The position numbers and the translations under genes were made by a program. A stretch of 35,769 nucleotides of DNA from Candidatus Ornithomonoglobus intestinigallinarum (GTDB lineage: Bacteria > Bacillota > Clostridia > UBA1381). Under the pieces are notes generated by a model. That model worked only from the letters and a program-made list of their open reading frames with translations, did no database searches and had not been told where the DNA came from. This document shows positions 22,700 to 31,147 of the stretch, one piece after another. The first letter of the stretch is position 1. Each line of letters begins with the position of its first letter. Location of the stretch: NCBI GenBank assembly GCA_018715365.1, contig DVLU01000030.1, forward strand, positions 1-35,769, written 5' to 3'.

Positions 22700-24844
22700 T
22701 CAGGGCAGCAGCTGTGATGGCCGGGCGGTGGGCTGGGCTGCGGGCTGAGATTGCGTTTGCGGCTGTTGTGTGGCCTGTGCAGTATATGCCGCAAGCACCC
22801 TGTTGTTTGTGAAGTAGCAGTCAAAAATATCTCTTGCCACGTTTGCGGCGTTGGCGCCCCTCACGCCGTGCTCAAGCACCACCGACACCGCGATCTGCGG
22901 ATCGTCAAACGGCGCGTATGCTATAAACACGGCGTTGTTTGAGCCTTCGCCGACCTGCGCCGTACCTGTTTTTCCGCCTATGGGGATAGGGTAATCGGTA
23001 AATACGGCAGCCGCGCTTCCCTCGTCAACAACGCGCCGCATACCGTTTTTAACGGCCGTTAAAACGCTGCCGTCCATCTGAACGCTGTCCATAACCGTCG
23101 GCACGGCCTCCTTGACAAGGCTGCCGTCAACCGACGAGCGGATGCTCTTTATTAAATTGACTTTATAATGCGTGCCGCCGTTTGCTATGGTGGCGGCGTA
23201 ATTTGCAAGCTGAACGGGCGTGAACAGGCTGTACGACTGACCTATCGCCGCCTGGAGCGTGTCGCCGTCGTACCAGTCCTGGCTCGTAAAGTTTCTTACG
23301 ACGGATTTTTTGTATTCGGGGCTTGCAACGGCGCCCTTCGATTCCTCGCTCAGCTCAATGCCCGTGTATTCGCCCAGGCCGAACATGGCGGCGTATTCGT
23401 CTATAGTGCTTATGCCTATCCTGTGCCCGACCTCATAAAAGAAATAGTTGCACGAATTTTCTATTGCGCCCGAAACGTCGAGAGGGCCGTGCGTCTGCGT
23501 CATATTGCTTTCCGACCATATCCAGCACGTCGGCTGATAGTCGTCGTAAACGGTGTAGATACCCTCGTCAACTATAATTTCGCCGATGCCGAGGTTCCCC
23601 GTTTCGAGTGCCGCTATGGCAACGAGCGGCTTAAACGTTGAACCGGGGCTGTATAAGCCGCTGACCGCCCTGTTCCACATCGGCTGCGACGTGTTCTCCA
23701 CAAGGCTCTGATAATCCTCGTCAAAGCGCGACATATCGTAGCTCGGATACGACGCAAGCGCAAGCGCGTCGCCCGTTTTTATGTCTATGACAACGGCAGC
23801 TCCGGCGTTGCAGTCGCCGCCGTCCTTATCATCGCTGCCGCCGCGCGCGCTTATGCTTTTTATGCTGTTCTCGAGCGATTTTTCGGCAGCCTCCTGAAGG
23901 CGCGTGTCGATAGTGAGCATAACGCTGTCGCCCGGGACGGGGTCGATGCCCTCGCCGACGGAAATCTCGTCATTTCCGGTGCGCGTAAGCGTGCCCGACG
24001 TTCCGTCGATACCGCGGAGATAGCCTTCAGCCCATTTTTCAACGCCCTGCTTGCCTATCATATCGTTCATGCCGTAGCCGTCGTCGGCAAGCTCGCTGTA
24101 TTCCTCCTCGTTTATTCTGCCTATGCGGCCGAGGATATGCGTTGCAACGCCGGGCTTTTCGTAATTTCTAACGTATGTGTTCGATATGCTCACGCCCTTG
24201 AAGTCGTCGCTTCGCTCTTTTATTTTCGCAACCGCGCCGACTGTCACGTTGTCGGCAAGCACAAACGGCGAAACCTGCGAAAAGCCGCGCTTTTCCGCCT
24301 CATAGCGTATTCCGGCAATGCGGCGCGCGTCGTCCTCCGAATAATCGCCCGTTATGCCGTAAATTGTTTTGTACGCGTTTAAAACGTCGGAGGCGGACAT
24401 ATCGCGCGTTATTTCGTCGTCTGTATATTCGTTCCCGTCAAACCATGCCGTCTTTTCGTCCTCGGACGAGCCGTCGCCGTTTTCGTCGGAAAACGCGAAA
24501 GCATACGGCGCAAACGTTATCGGAAGGGAATCGTTGTATTGGCAGCCTTCGGCGTAAAGTACGTCTATAACGCGCTTTATCACGGCGTTCAGCTCCGCGT
24601 CCGACTGTCCCGCCTGCTGGAGCACAACGCTGTAGGCAACCTCGTTTGTAACAAGCGGCACGCCGTAGCGGTCGGTTATTTCGCCGCGAGGGGCTTTTTC
24701 GGTGACGTTTGTCGTAAGCCGATCGTTTGCAACCTCAAGATACCGGCTGCCTTTTATTATCTGAAGGTCGAAAAGCTTCCATGCTATCGCAAGCAGCATA
24801 ATGACCATTATGACCTTTAAAACAATTATCCTTGCCCTGGGCAT
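22700..24844 (-). CDS. mrdA: Class B penicillin-binding protein 2 (elongasome transpeptidase)
   Basis: A 714-residue class B PBP. A single N-terminal membrane anchor is at about 6-27, followed by a pedestal domain at about 45-290. The transpeptidase domain has SxxK STFK (Ser402), SCN (464-466) and KTGTAQ (from 625). In the elongasome it crosslinks peptidoglycan with RodA and MreBCD. The frame begins five codons upstream at 24859, but the ATG at 24844 has GGGAG at proper spacing and is preferred. The tail is glutamine/proline-rich. It lies 22 bp after mreD. Confidence 0.94.
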   Translation of the reverse strand: MPRARIIVLKVIMVIMLLAIAWKLFDLQIIKGSRYLEVANDRLTTNVTEKAPRGEITDRYGVPLVTNEVAYSVVLQQAGQSDAELNAVIKRVIDVLYAEGCQYNDSLPITFAPYAFAFSDENGDGSSEDEKTAWFDGNEYTDDEITRDMSASDVLNAYKTIYGITGDYSEDDARRIAGIRYEAEKRGFSQVSPFVLADNVTVGAVAKIKERSDDFKGVSISNTYVRNYEKPGVATHILGRIGRINEEEYSELADDGYGMNDMIGKQGVEKWAEGYLRGIDGTSGTLTRTGNDEISVGEGIDPVPGDSVMLTIDTRLQEAAEKSLENSIKSISARGGSDDKDGGDCNAGAAVVIDIKTGDALALASYPSYDMSRFDEDYQSLVENTSQPMWNRAVSGLYSPGSTFKPLVAIAALETGNLGIGEIIVDEGIYTVYDDYQPTCWIWSESNMTQTHGPLDVSGAIENSCNYFFYEVGHRIGISTIDEYAAMFGLGEYTGIELSEESKGAVASPEYKKSVVRNFTSQDWYDGDTLQAAIGQSYSLFTPVQLANYAATIANGGTHYKVNLIKSIRSSVDGSLVKEAVPTVMDSVQMDGSVLTAVKNGMRRVVDEGSAAAVFTDYPIPIGGKTGTAQVGEGSNNAVFIAYAPFDDPQIAVSVVLEHGVRGANAANVARDIFDCYFTNNRVLAAYTAQATQQPQTQSQPAAQPTARPSQLLP

Positions 24845-24866
24845 AAGATACACTCCCATTTAAAAT

Positions 24867-25364
24867 TTATGATATAAGCTTTTTCTGCCGCTCTTTATTG
24901 TATACCGTTTTTACGATAAGCGGATAAATCAGCGCTGCCGCCGCGGCGCAGCAAAGCGGCGCCGGAACGACTGCGCGTATTATAAGCTGCGCGCGAAGCC
25001 CATGCCCGCCGGCAAGCAAAAGTATAAATTCAAAGAGCGCCGTAAGAATCAGGCACCAGAACGATGATTTTACGGCGCCGTGCGTGTAGCGCGGTTTTTT
25101 TCTTAAAATAAAGACGGCAATTGCCGAAAGCGCGTAGTATACAAAAACGGCGCCGAAGCTTCGTCCGAAAAGAGAGCCGGCAAATATTCCGCAGAGCGCG
25201 CCCGTTACGGCGACTATGTGAAATTCATCGTCGCATATTGAAACGCAGACGAGAAACGCAAACGTAAGCGCCGGCACGGCGCCGAAGATCCTGATATGCG
25301 ACGTGCACCATAATTCGGCAAGCGAAAGTGCGAATATCCATATAAAAAGCTTTAATTTTTTCAT
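24867..25364 (-). CDS. mreD: Rod shape-determining protein MreD
   Basis: A 165-residue polytopic membrane protein with about five hydrophobic segments and few charged residues, as usual for the poorly conserved MreD. Identification rests on its place between mreC and PBP2 and on topology. It overlaps mreC by 4 bp. Confidence 0.9.
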   Translation of the reverse strand: MKKLKLFIWIFALSLAELWCTSHIRIFGAVPALTFAFLVCVSICDDEFHIVAVTGALCGIFAGSLFGRSFGAVFVYYALSAIAVFILRKKPRYTHGAVKSSFWCLILTALFEFILLLAGGHGLRAQLIIRAVVPAPLCCAAAAALIYPLIVKTVYNKERQKKLIS

Positions 25365-26185
25365 TGCGTTACCCCGTTTACAACAAGCACCTCGCGAAGC
25401 GATGAAAAATCAACCATCGGCTCAACTGTTGCGTAATTAAGCGTACCCATGTTATCCGCCGAAATTTCGCGTATTGTGCCCACGTTGATGTCGGGAGGGT
25501 AAATCCCGCCCGTGCCGGACGTTACGAGAATATCTCCGACTATTATGTTCGCGCCCTTATCGGCGAAGGTGAGCTTGCAAAGGGAGCTGCGGCAAAGCTC
25601 CGCGTCGCCCTCCGTAACTCCTATATCGCCCGTGCGCGCGATGCTTACGCCGGCGGCACTTTCCGGTGCGATTATCGTTTCGACCTCGGCCCAGTTGGGA
25701 CCTGCCGACGTTATTATGCCGACTATCCCCTCCGCCGCTATTACGGTATTACCCTCGGCAATGCCGTCGAGAGTGCCCTTGTTTATCTGTATTTTATCGT
25801 ACCAGTGCTCGGACGAATATCCCGTTACCTTTGCCGCAACGGTGGAATAACTGCCCATCGAGTTTTTAAGCGACAAAAGCTCGTTCAAACGCTCGTTTTC
25901 CTCGCGGTAGACCGATATTTCCCTGTTTTGCTTTTTAAGCTCGGTGTTTTCGGCAACAAGCTGCTCGTTTATCGATTTGTACGCAGCCGCCTCGCGTATG
26001 AAATTAACGCGGCCCTCTATTGCGTCCGATACAACGGAAAGCCCCGTCCCGAACGGCGAAAAAACTGTCCGCACCGCGTTTGAAACGGGATTTTCACCCG
26101 TAAAGTGCGTTATAACGGCAAGCAGCGCCGCAGCGCCGACAACGGCTGCCGCCGCTGCCGCAGCCTTTTTCCTGAAAGACAACAT
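25361..26185 (-). CDS. mreC: Rod shape-determining protein MreC
   Basis: A 274-residue protein with a basic N-terminus, one alanine/valine-rich membrane helix at about 8-27, and a periplasmic-side coiled coil at about 65-105. The beta-barrel MreC domain follows, with GYSSEHWYDKIQINKGTLDG and VTSGTGGIYPPDINVGTI. It links MreB to PBP2 in the elongation complex. Its gap to mreB is 19 bp. Confidence 0.95.
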   Translation of the reverse strand: MLSFRKKAAAAAAAVVGAAALLAVITHFTGENPVSNAVRTVFSPFGTGLSVVSDAIEGRVNFIREAAAYKSINEQLVAENTELKKQNREISVYREENERLNELLSLKNSMGSYSTVAAKVTGYSSEHWYDKIQINKGTLDGIAEGNTVIAAEGIVGIITSAGPNWAEVETIIAPESAAGVSIARTGDIGVTEGDAELCRSSLCKLTFADKGANIIVGDILVTSGTGGIYPPDINVGTIREISADNMGTLNYATVEPMVDFSSLREVLVVNGVTQ

Positions 26186-26204
26186 AATTATGACCTCTGA
26201 TATT

Positions 26205-27206
26205 TTATTTTTTATTGGCTATAAGCTCTTTTATATTTTCGAGTGAACGGCCGGTGCCGACGGCAACGCAGTCGAGCGGGTATTCGGCAACGTGAGCCGG
26301 GATTCTCGTATGTTCGGTTATAAAGCGGTCTATGCCCTTTATGAGCGCGCCGCCGCCCGTGAGCATTATGCCCCTGTCCATAATATCGGCTGCAAGCTCG
26401 GGGGGCGTATTTTCAAGCGTAAGCTTTACGGCCTCGAGCATTTCGTCGAGGTTTTCGCTCATTGCAAGGCGTATTTCCGATTCGCGTATCTGTGCCGTTT
26501 TCGGGAGCCCCGTTGAAACGTCCCTGCCCTTTACGTCAAAAAGACGCTCCTCGTCGTCCTCATACGCCGAGCCTATCGCCTTTTTTATGTCCTCGGCCAT
26601 CTGCTCGCCTATGTTTATCGAATGGTCCTTTTTAAGGTAGTTTATAATGGCGCTGTTTAAGGCGTCGCCGGCTATGCGTATCGATTTTGAAGCGACAATG
26701 CCGCCGAGAGATATTACGGCAACCTCCGTTGTGCCGCCGCCTATATCAACTATCATGCTGCCCGTTGCGCTTGAAACGGGAAGCCCCGCGCCTATTGCGG
26801 CAGCCATCGGCTCGTCCATGAGCACAACCTCCTTTGCGCCCGCCTGCATTACGGTTTCCTCAACGGCGCGCCTTTCAACCTCCGTAACGCCCGAGGGAAC
26901 GCAGACTATAACGCGCGGCTTGAAGATGCTGCTTATGTTTGCCTGCTTTATAAAGCGGCGTATCATTGCCTGTGTTATGTCGAAATCGGCGATCACGCCG
27001 TCCTTCAGCGGGCGCACCGCGATGATGTTTTCCGGCGTTCTGCCGATCATCTCGTTGGCCTCCGTGCCCGCGGCAAGGACCTTGCCCTCGTATCTGTCTA
27101 TTGCAACAACGGACGGTTCGCGGACAACGATACCTCTGCCTTGAACGTATATTAGAGTGTTTGCCGTGCCGAGGTCGATGCCTACGTCCTTTGAAAATAT
27201 ACCCAT
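26205..27206 (-). CDS. mreB: Rod shape-determining actin homologue MreB
   Basis: A 333-residue bacterial actin. Phosphate-binding loops DLGTANTLIY (10-19) and IVDIGGGTTEVAVI, along with MDEPMAAAIGAG and GGGALIKGID, are clear. The N-terminal MGIFSKDVGID is typical of Gram-positive MreB. It polymerises at the membrane to guide lateral wall synthesis. AAAGGAG precedes the ATG, and a C-type hairpin lies between maf and mreB. Confidence 0.97.
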   Translation of the reverse strand: MGIFSKDVGIDLGTANTLIYVQGRGIVVREPSVVAIDRYEGKVLAAGTEANEMIGRTPENIIAVRPLKDGVIADFDITQAMIRRFIKQANISSIFKPRVIVCVPSGVTEVERRAVEETVMQAGAKEVVLMDEPMAAAIGAGLPVSSATGSMIVDIGGGTTEVAVISLGGIVASKSIRIAGDALNSAIINYLKKDHSINIGEQMAEDIKKAIGSAYEDDEERLFDVKGRDVSTGLPKTAQIRESEIRLAMSENLDEMLEAVKLTLENTPPELAADIMDRGIMLTGGGALIKGIDRFITEHTRIPAHVAEYPLDCVAVGTGRSLENIKELIANKK

Positions 27207-27224
27207 GGTTACTGATCTCCTTTC

Positions 27225-27251
27225 TTGGGGGCTCCGCCCCCAAACCCCCGG
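27225..27251 (-). repeat. C-type hairpin between maf and mreB
   Basis: A copy with stem TTGGGGGC/GCCCCCAA, lacking the AAA extension of C1 but with the leading GGGGG run. It ends a few bases before the mreB Shine-Dalgarno. Confidence 0.72.
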
Positions 27252-27273
27252 TTTTAAATCTCTCCGGGGGCGG

Positions 27274-27870
27274 TTAAAATATATTTATATTAAATTCATT
27301 TTCCAATATATCCGATAATGATGAGATGCCGAGGCCGACGACGCTTTGGTAATCGCCGTCCGTTTTTTCAACGAGCGTGCCGCCGATGCCTTGTATCCCG
27401 TATGCGCCCGCCTTGTCGGCAGGCTCGCCCGTGGCGATATACCGCCAAATCTTATCGGCCGAAAGCTCTTTGAAATATACATCGGCGGACGACGTGCGGC
27501 AGACCGTTTTCCCGCTGCGAACGCTCATCACACAGCAGCCGGTGTATACCGTATGCTTATGCCCCGAAAGCGACGAGAGCATATTAAACGCGTCCTCCGC
27601 GTCCTCCGGCTTGCCGAGGATTTCGCCGTTGTTTGAAACGACGGTGTCGGCGGCTATTATTACGGCGTTTTTATCCTTGAGCACAAGCTTTGCCGCCGCT
27701 GCCGCTTTTATCAGCGCAAGCTCCTGAACGTAAAGCTCGGGAGTTATGCCGTCCCGGGATACGGCGCTTTCGTCCGCGTCGGGAACGACGACGTCGTATT
27801 CAAGGCCTATCGATGCAAGAAGCTCCTTTCGTCTGGGAGACGAGGAGGCTAAAATAAAATGTGGGGTCAT
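27274..27870 (-). CDS. maf: Maf-family nucleoside triphosphate pyrophosphatase
   Basis: A 198-residue Maf/YhdE-type house-cleaning pyrophosphatase. ILASSSPRRKELL at the N-terminus and AADTVVSNNGEILGKP near 70 are family motifs. Canonical members hydrolyse dTTP, UTP or modified nucleotides. The frame continues to 27981, but those codons translate repeat C1. The ATG at 27870 follows GGAGG and begins the true domain. maf preceding mreB is a conserved Clostridia order. Confidence 0.94.
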   Translation of the reverse strand: MTPHFILASSSPRRKELLASIGLEYDVVVPDADESAVSRDGITPELYVQELALIKAAAAAKLVLKDKNAVIIAADTVVSNNGEILGKPEDAEDAFNMLSSLSGHKHTVYTGCCVMSVRSGKTVCRTSSADVYFKELSADKIWRYIATGEPADKAGAYGIQGIGGTLVEKTDGDYQSVVGLGISSLSDILENEFNINIF

Positions 27871-27900
27871 TACGGGTCCTCCAAACTTTTTATTTTTCTT

Positions 27901-27933
27901 CAAAGGGGGCTCCGCCCCCTTTGGAACCCCCGG
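27901..27933 (-). repeat. C1 hairpin upstream of maf
   Basis: A full C1 copy on the - strand, about 30 bases from the maf start codon, with an A-rich tail. Confidence 0.78.
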
Positions 27934-27972
27934 GTTTGCTGTTTTTTGTTTGCGCGCAAAGACGGTGACAGT

Positions 27973-28048
27973 GCGGCACATATCACCCCTTCCTCGGAAA
28001 GGATGTTACGCTGCACATACATTCCTCGGAAGGGGAAATATGCGCCGC
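27973..28048 (-). repeat. Repeat B, copy 7
   Basis: A 76-bp copy on the - strand with the same G-U arm pair as copies 6 and 8. It lies between the C1 upstream of maf and D copy 2. Confidence 0.92.
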
Positions 28049-28067
28049 TTTTAAGATGCCGCTGTGT

Positions 28068-28225
28068 AAGGCGGCTGTTGTCTGTTACGCGAAATGTTCG
28101 GTGCAGCAAGCGAAACGCGTGCCGTCTTCGTGCGTAAAATAAAGATTTTTTTGCTTGTGTCGGGGCGCGTGGTGCGCGTGAGCGCAGCAAGGCGATTTTT
28201 GAGCGGAACAGATAACAGTTGCCTT
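28068..28225 (+). mobile_element. MITE-like repeat D, copy 2
   Basis: A 158-bp copy, inverted relative to copy 1 at 21364. The ends AAGGCGGCTGTTGTCTGTTA and AAGGCAACTGTTATCTGTT (read inward) are inverted repeats. The central 50 bases differ from copy 1, but complementary arms are kept. Confidence 0.82.
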
Positions 28226-28227
28226 AA

Positions 28228-28258
28228 TGAAGGCTCCGCCCCCTTTGGAACCCCTGGG
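28228..28258 (-). repeat. Truncated C1 element next to D copy 2
   Basis: On the - strand the element reads GGGGTTCC, AAAGGGGGCGGAGCC and then breaks off into TTCATT before repeat D. The second stem arm is lost, so D probably arrived in or beside an existing C element. Confidence 0.65.
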
Positions 28259-28294
28259 TTTGCTGTTTTTTTGTTTGCGCACCCGAAAAAATAT

Positions 28295-30364
28295 CTACTC
28301 AACGCCCCTGAACAAGTGGCCGCGGGTGAAGGCGTTTTCGGGGAAGGGATTGGCGGCTGCCGCGCCGCCGAGCGCGGCACGGTAAATATTTATAATCTCC
28401 GTGCACTCCTCCGGCGTTTCAACGGTAAAAACAAGCTTTATAATATCGGCGCCCGTTTTTATGAGCTCCTCCGCCCTGTCTGCCGCAAAAAGCGGCTTTG
28501 AATTCAGCAGCCCGCATATGCAGCCTTCGCCGCATACTATGGGAAACCGCTCGTTTTTGCGGTCCTTTAAAAACACCCCGCCGCGCTGCTTTCCCGTGCA
28601 GCATCCGGCGGCCTTTACGGGGCAGTTTTTCATTATCATAAGAGTAAGCCTGCCGTAGCCTATTACCTCAGTTACTGACGACGTGCGCCGCGTTATGTCC
28701 GAAAGCTCGCGGACGGTCAATTCCGGCGAAAGCGTTATTGCCTTAAGCTCGGAATACATATCGGCGGTAAGCGAATTGAAAACGTTAAGCCGCTCCGAGC
28801 CGTATACGTCCTTGCCTTGATTTTTGTAAAACCGCACGGCGGCGTTTGACGAAGCAAGCACCCGCTTACATTCCGTTTTGACGGGCTTAAAAATCGCTCC
28901 CGTGTCGGCGATAATATCAAGCCCCTCGGAAACGAGCGCTTCGGCAATGATGAGCGGCGCGTATATTGTTTTAATGCCCGCCTTTGCCGCGGCTATTGCC
29001 TGTCCGGCAGTAAGCACGGACGCGGAAAGTGACGGCGTTTTTGTTTTGCTGTTTTTTATTTCGTTTAATTTAAAGGTGTACCGGCGGCGCGGCCGCACGG
29101 ACGTGCGGATTTTTATAAGCTCCTCGGCAGCTTCGCGGCGTGCCGCGTTGATTTCGCGTATCGGAACGGTTAAGTTATCGTCCGAAAAAACGGCCTGCGC
29201 GTTTTCGGCGTAAAACGGCGTTTCGCCGAGCTTTGTAAGCTGCTCGAGCGCGCGGCTTTTTTCAAGCGGCTTTTTTTGTGCGCGCTCCGCGCCGGCGCTT
29301 CCAGAGCCGAACGATGTGTTCCCGTTTCTGTCGGTTATAACAACGCCGGCGGGCTCGTTTTCCGTAATATACAGAGCTATGTCAACGGGCAGCTTTTTTT
29401 CGGCGCCGTTTTCGGAGGCTCTTGACCTTGCGGCCGCGGAAAAGCCCTTTTCCGTGCCCGATGAATTTTTGCTGCTCATCATTTCGCCGCCGAGACGGTT
29501 TTTAAAATAGCCGTCCGTAAAGCCGGAGCGCGAAAATGCGTTTTCAAGCTCCTCAAAATCTTCACGCGAAACGGGGGAGAGATTGTCAAGGTATTTTCTG
29601 TATATTCCCGTTACGGCGCTTACGTATTCGGGACGCTTGAGCCGCCCTTCGATTTTGAGCGACGAAACGCCCATATCGCAAAGCTCCTTTAAATCGTTTA
29701 TAAGAGCAAGGTCTTTGGGGCTTAACAAAAAGCCCGATTTCTGCTTTATCGATTTCCCCTCAAGCGTGTATGCAAGACGGCACGGCTGTGCGCAGCGACC
29801 CCTGTTGCCGCTTCTGCCGCCTATAATGCTCGACATTAAGCACTGCCCCGAATAGCACTGGCAGATTGCGCCGTGGACAAACACCTCGATCTCGGCCTTT
29901 GCGCCGCGGCATATTGCGTCTGTTTCGTTTTTTGAAAGCTCCCTTGCAAGCACAACCCTGTCAAAGCCCATATCCTCAAGGTATTTTACGCCCTCGAGCG
30001 ACGTTACCGTCATTTGCGTGCTTGCGTGAAGCGGCAGGTCGGGAAACGACGATTTTATCATTTTCGCCGCGCCCGCGTCCTGGATTATAAGCGCGTCCGC
30101 GCCCATATCGTTAAGCTCCGAAACGTAGCTTAAAAGCTCCGGCAGCTCGCGCTCCTTTATGAGCGTGTTTACCGCTATATGCGTTTTTACGCCGTAAAGG
30201 CGGCAGTACGACAGCATTTTTTGCATTTCGTCCGGCGAAAAGTTGTGAGCCGAGCGGCGCGCGTTAAAATTGTACCCGCCCATATAAACGGCGTCCGCGC
30301 CCGAGCGGACGGCGGCCATGAGCTGTTCCGTCCCGCCCGCCGGCGCAAGAAGCTCCGGTATCAT
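28295..30364 (-). CDS. U32 family peptidase / RNA hydroxylase-like protein
   Basis: A 689-residue protein. The N-terminal U32 domain begins IPELLAPAGGTEQLMAAV, with the signature EVFVHGAICQCYSGQCLMSS near 170-190 followed by GRCAQPCR. Further conserved cysteines sit near the C-terminus (CCTGKQ, CGEGCICGL). The middle and C-terminal parts match the DUF3656-type extension. The family is annotated as collagenase-like, while E. coli relatives (RlhA, TrhP, UbiU/V) act in RNA or quinone hydroxylation through Fe-S clusters. Such a role is plausible here but unproven. The start overlaps zapA by 4 bp. Confidence 0.87.
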   Translation of the reverse strand: MIPELLAPAGGTEQLMAAVRSGADAVYMGGYNFNARRSAHNFSPDEMQKMLSYCRLYGVKTHIAVNTLIKERELPELLSYVSELNDMGADALIIQDAGAAKMIKSSFPDLPLHASTQMTVTSLEGVKYLEDMGFDRVVLARELSKNETDAICRGAKAEIEVFVHGAICQCYSGQCLMSSIIGGRSGNRGRCAQPCRLAYTLEGKSIKQKSGFLLSPKDLALINDLKELCDMGVSSLKIEGRLKRPEYVSAVTGIYRKYLDNLSPVSREDFEELENAFSRSGFTDGYFKNRLGGEMMSSKNSSGTEKGFSAAARSRASENGAEKKLPVDIALYITENEPAGVVITDRNGNTSFGSGSAGAERAQKKPLEKSRALEQLTKLGETPFYAENAQAVFSDDNLTVPIREINAARREAAEELIKIRTSVRPRRRYTFKLNEIKNSKTKTPSLSASVLTAGQAIAAAKAGIKTIYAPLIIAEALVSEGLDIIADTGAIFKPVKTECKRVLASSNAAVRFYKNQGKDVYGSERLNVFNSLTADMYSELKAITLSPELTVRELSDITRRTSSVTEVIGYGRLTLMIMKNCPVKAAGCCTGKQRGGVFLKDRKNERFPIVCGEGCICGLLNSKPLFAADRAEELIKTGADIIKLVFTVETPEECTEIINIYRAALGGAAAANPFPENAFTRGHLFRGVE

Positions 30365-30879
30365 TGCTTGTCTATGAGGTCGAGGATTTCCTGTTCGCGT
30401 GCGGCAAATTCCTGCTTCAGCTCCTTCTGCTTATCCTCCATGAGCTTAAGCTGGCCCTCGAGGAATTTTACGCGCTCGTTTGCGTCCTCAAGCTCCTTTA
30501 ATGTTTTTTCCGCGTTTACAAGCGCCTGGGACTGTTCGATTGTAACCTGACCGCTTTTTAATTCGTCAAGCTCCTCGCGTAATTTTTCGTTTTCGGCCCT
30601 TAATGCTTTGTTTTCGTCGATGCGCGAATTGAGCTTCAGGTTGCAGGCCTTAAGCTGCTCGTTTACGGTGTAGCCCGCTTCGTTCACCTTGAAATATTCG
30701 TCGCAGATATTCAGAGCCGCAAGCACGAGCGGACGTTCGCCCATAACGTTTGAGCCGCTTTCTATAACGGCGTCGATTTTTTCGTTTATGTGCTCGCCCA
30801 GAGCCTGAATGTATTCCTCGCTCTCCTCCGCGATGACGTTGTACTGACGTGAATTGATTGTTAATGTGACTTTATTCAT
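30361..30879 (-). CDS. zapA: Cell division protein ZapA with long coiled coil
   Basis: A 172-residue protein. The N-terminal ZapA globular domain (about 1-75; VTLTINSRQYNVIAEESEEYI) precedes an extended heptad-rich coiled coil (about 75-168) ending in DLIDKQ. ZapA crosslinks FtsZ filaments. The length exceeds the usual 85-110 residues because of the coiled coil. GGAGG precedes the ATG. zapA next to a U32 gene is common in Clostridia. Confidence 0.88.
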   Translation of the reverse strand: MNKVTLTINSRQYNVIAEESEEYIQALGEHINEKIDAVIESGSNVMGERPLVLAALNICDEYFKVNEAGYTVNEQLKACNLKLNSRIDENKALRAENEKLREELDELKSGQVTIEQSQALVNAEKTLKELEDANERVKFLEGQLKLMEDKQKELKQEFAAREQEILDLIDKQ

Positions 30880-30897
30880 TACGCGTCCTCCATGTAT

Positions 30898-30919
30898 GTA
30901 AGGCGCATTTTGCGCTTAC
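30898..30919 (-). other. 5' leader hairpin of zapA
   Basis: GTAAG and CTTAC plus CGCA/TGCG form a compact hairpin within the leader, just upstream of the zapA Shine-Dalgarno. It may influence translation or stability. Confidence 0.5.
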
Positions 30920-30937
30920 GTATAATACTTCTATTAT

Positions 30938-30966
30938 ATTATACTCTATTTTGCGGAAAAAATAAA
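30938..30966 (-). promoter_or_regulatory. Predicted zapA promoter
   Basis: On the - strand a perfect TATAAT has a weak TTTATT 17 bases upstream. It lies in very A/T-rich DNA between the C1 hairpin and the zapA leader hairpin. Confidence 0.5.
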
Positions 30967-31017
30967 GAGAAAATTTATAAGAAAATAAAAAAATATCGAA
31001 ATTTGTTGATTTTTCTT

Positions 31018-31050
31018 CAAAGGGGGCTCCGCCCCCTTTGGAACCCCCGG
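31018..31050 (-). repeat. C1 hairpin upstream of the zapA promoter
   Basis: A full C1 copy on the - strand. Unlike most copies it is about 140 bases from the next start codon, with the predicted zapA promoter in between. Confidence 0.78.
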
Positions 31051-31071
31051 CTACTGCCGCGTTTTTCGTTC

Positions 31072-31147
31072 GCGGCACATATCACCCCTTCCTCGGAAAG
31101 GATGTTACGCTGCACATACATTCCTCGGAAGGGGAAATATGCGCCGC
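31072..31147 (-). repeat. Repeat B, copy 8
   Basis: A 76-bp copy on the - strand with the G-U arm pair variant. Its first base is shared with the stop codon of the DHHW gene, so it begins exactly at the end of the coding region. Confidence 0.92.

Noticed and set aside
177-31050. C hairpins as ordinary Rho-independent terminators
   Set aside because: The stem is strong, but no T-tract follows it on either strand. True terminators with T-rich 3' ends exist at 7916 and 19141 for comparison.
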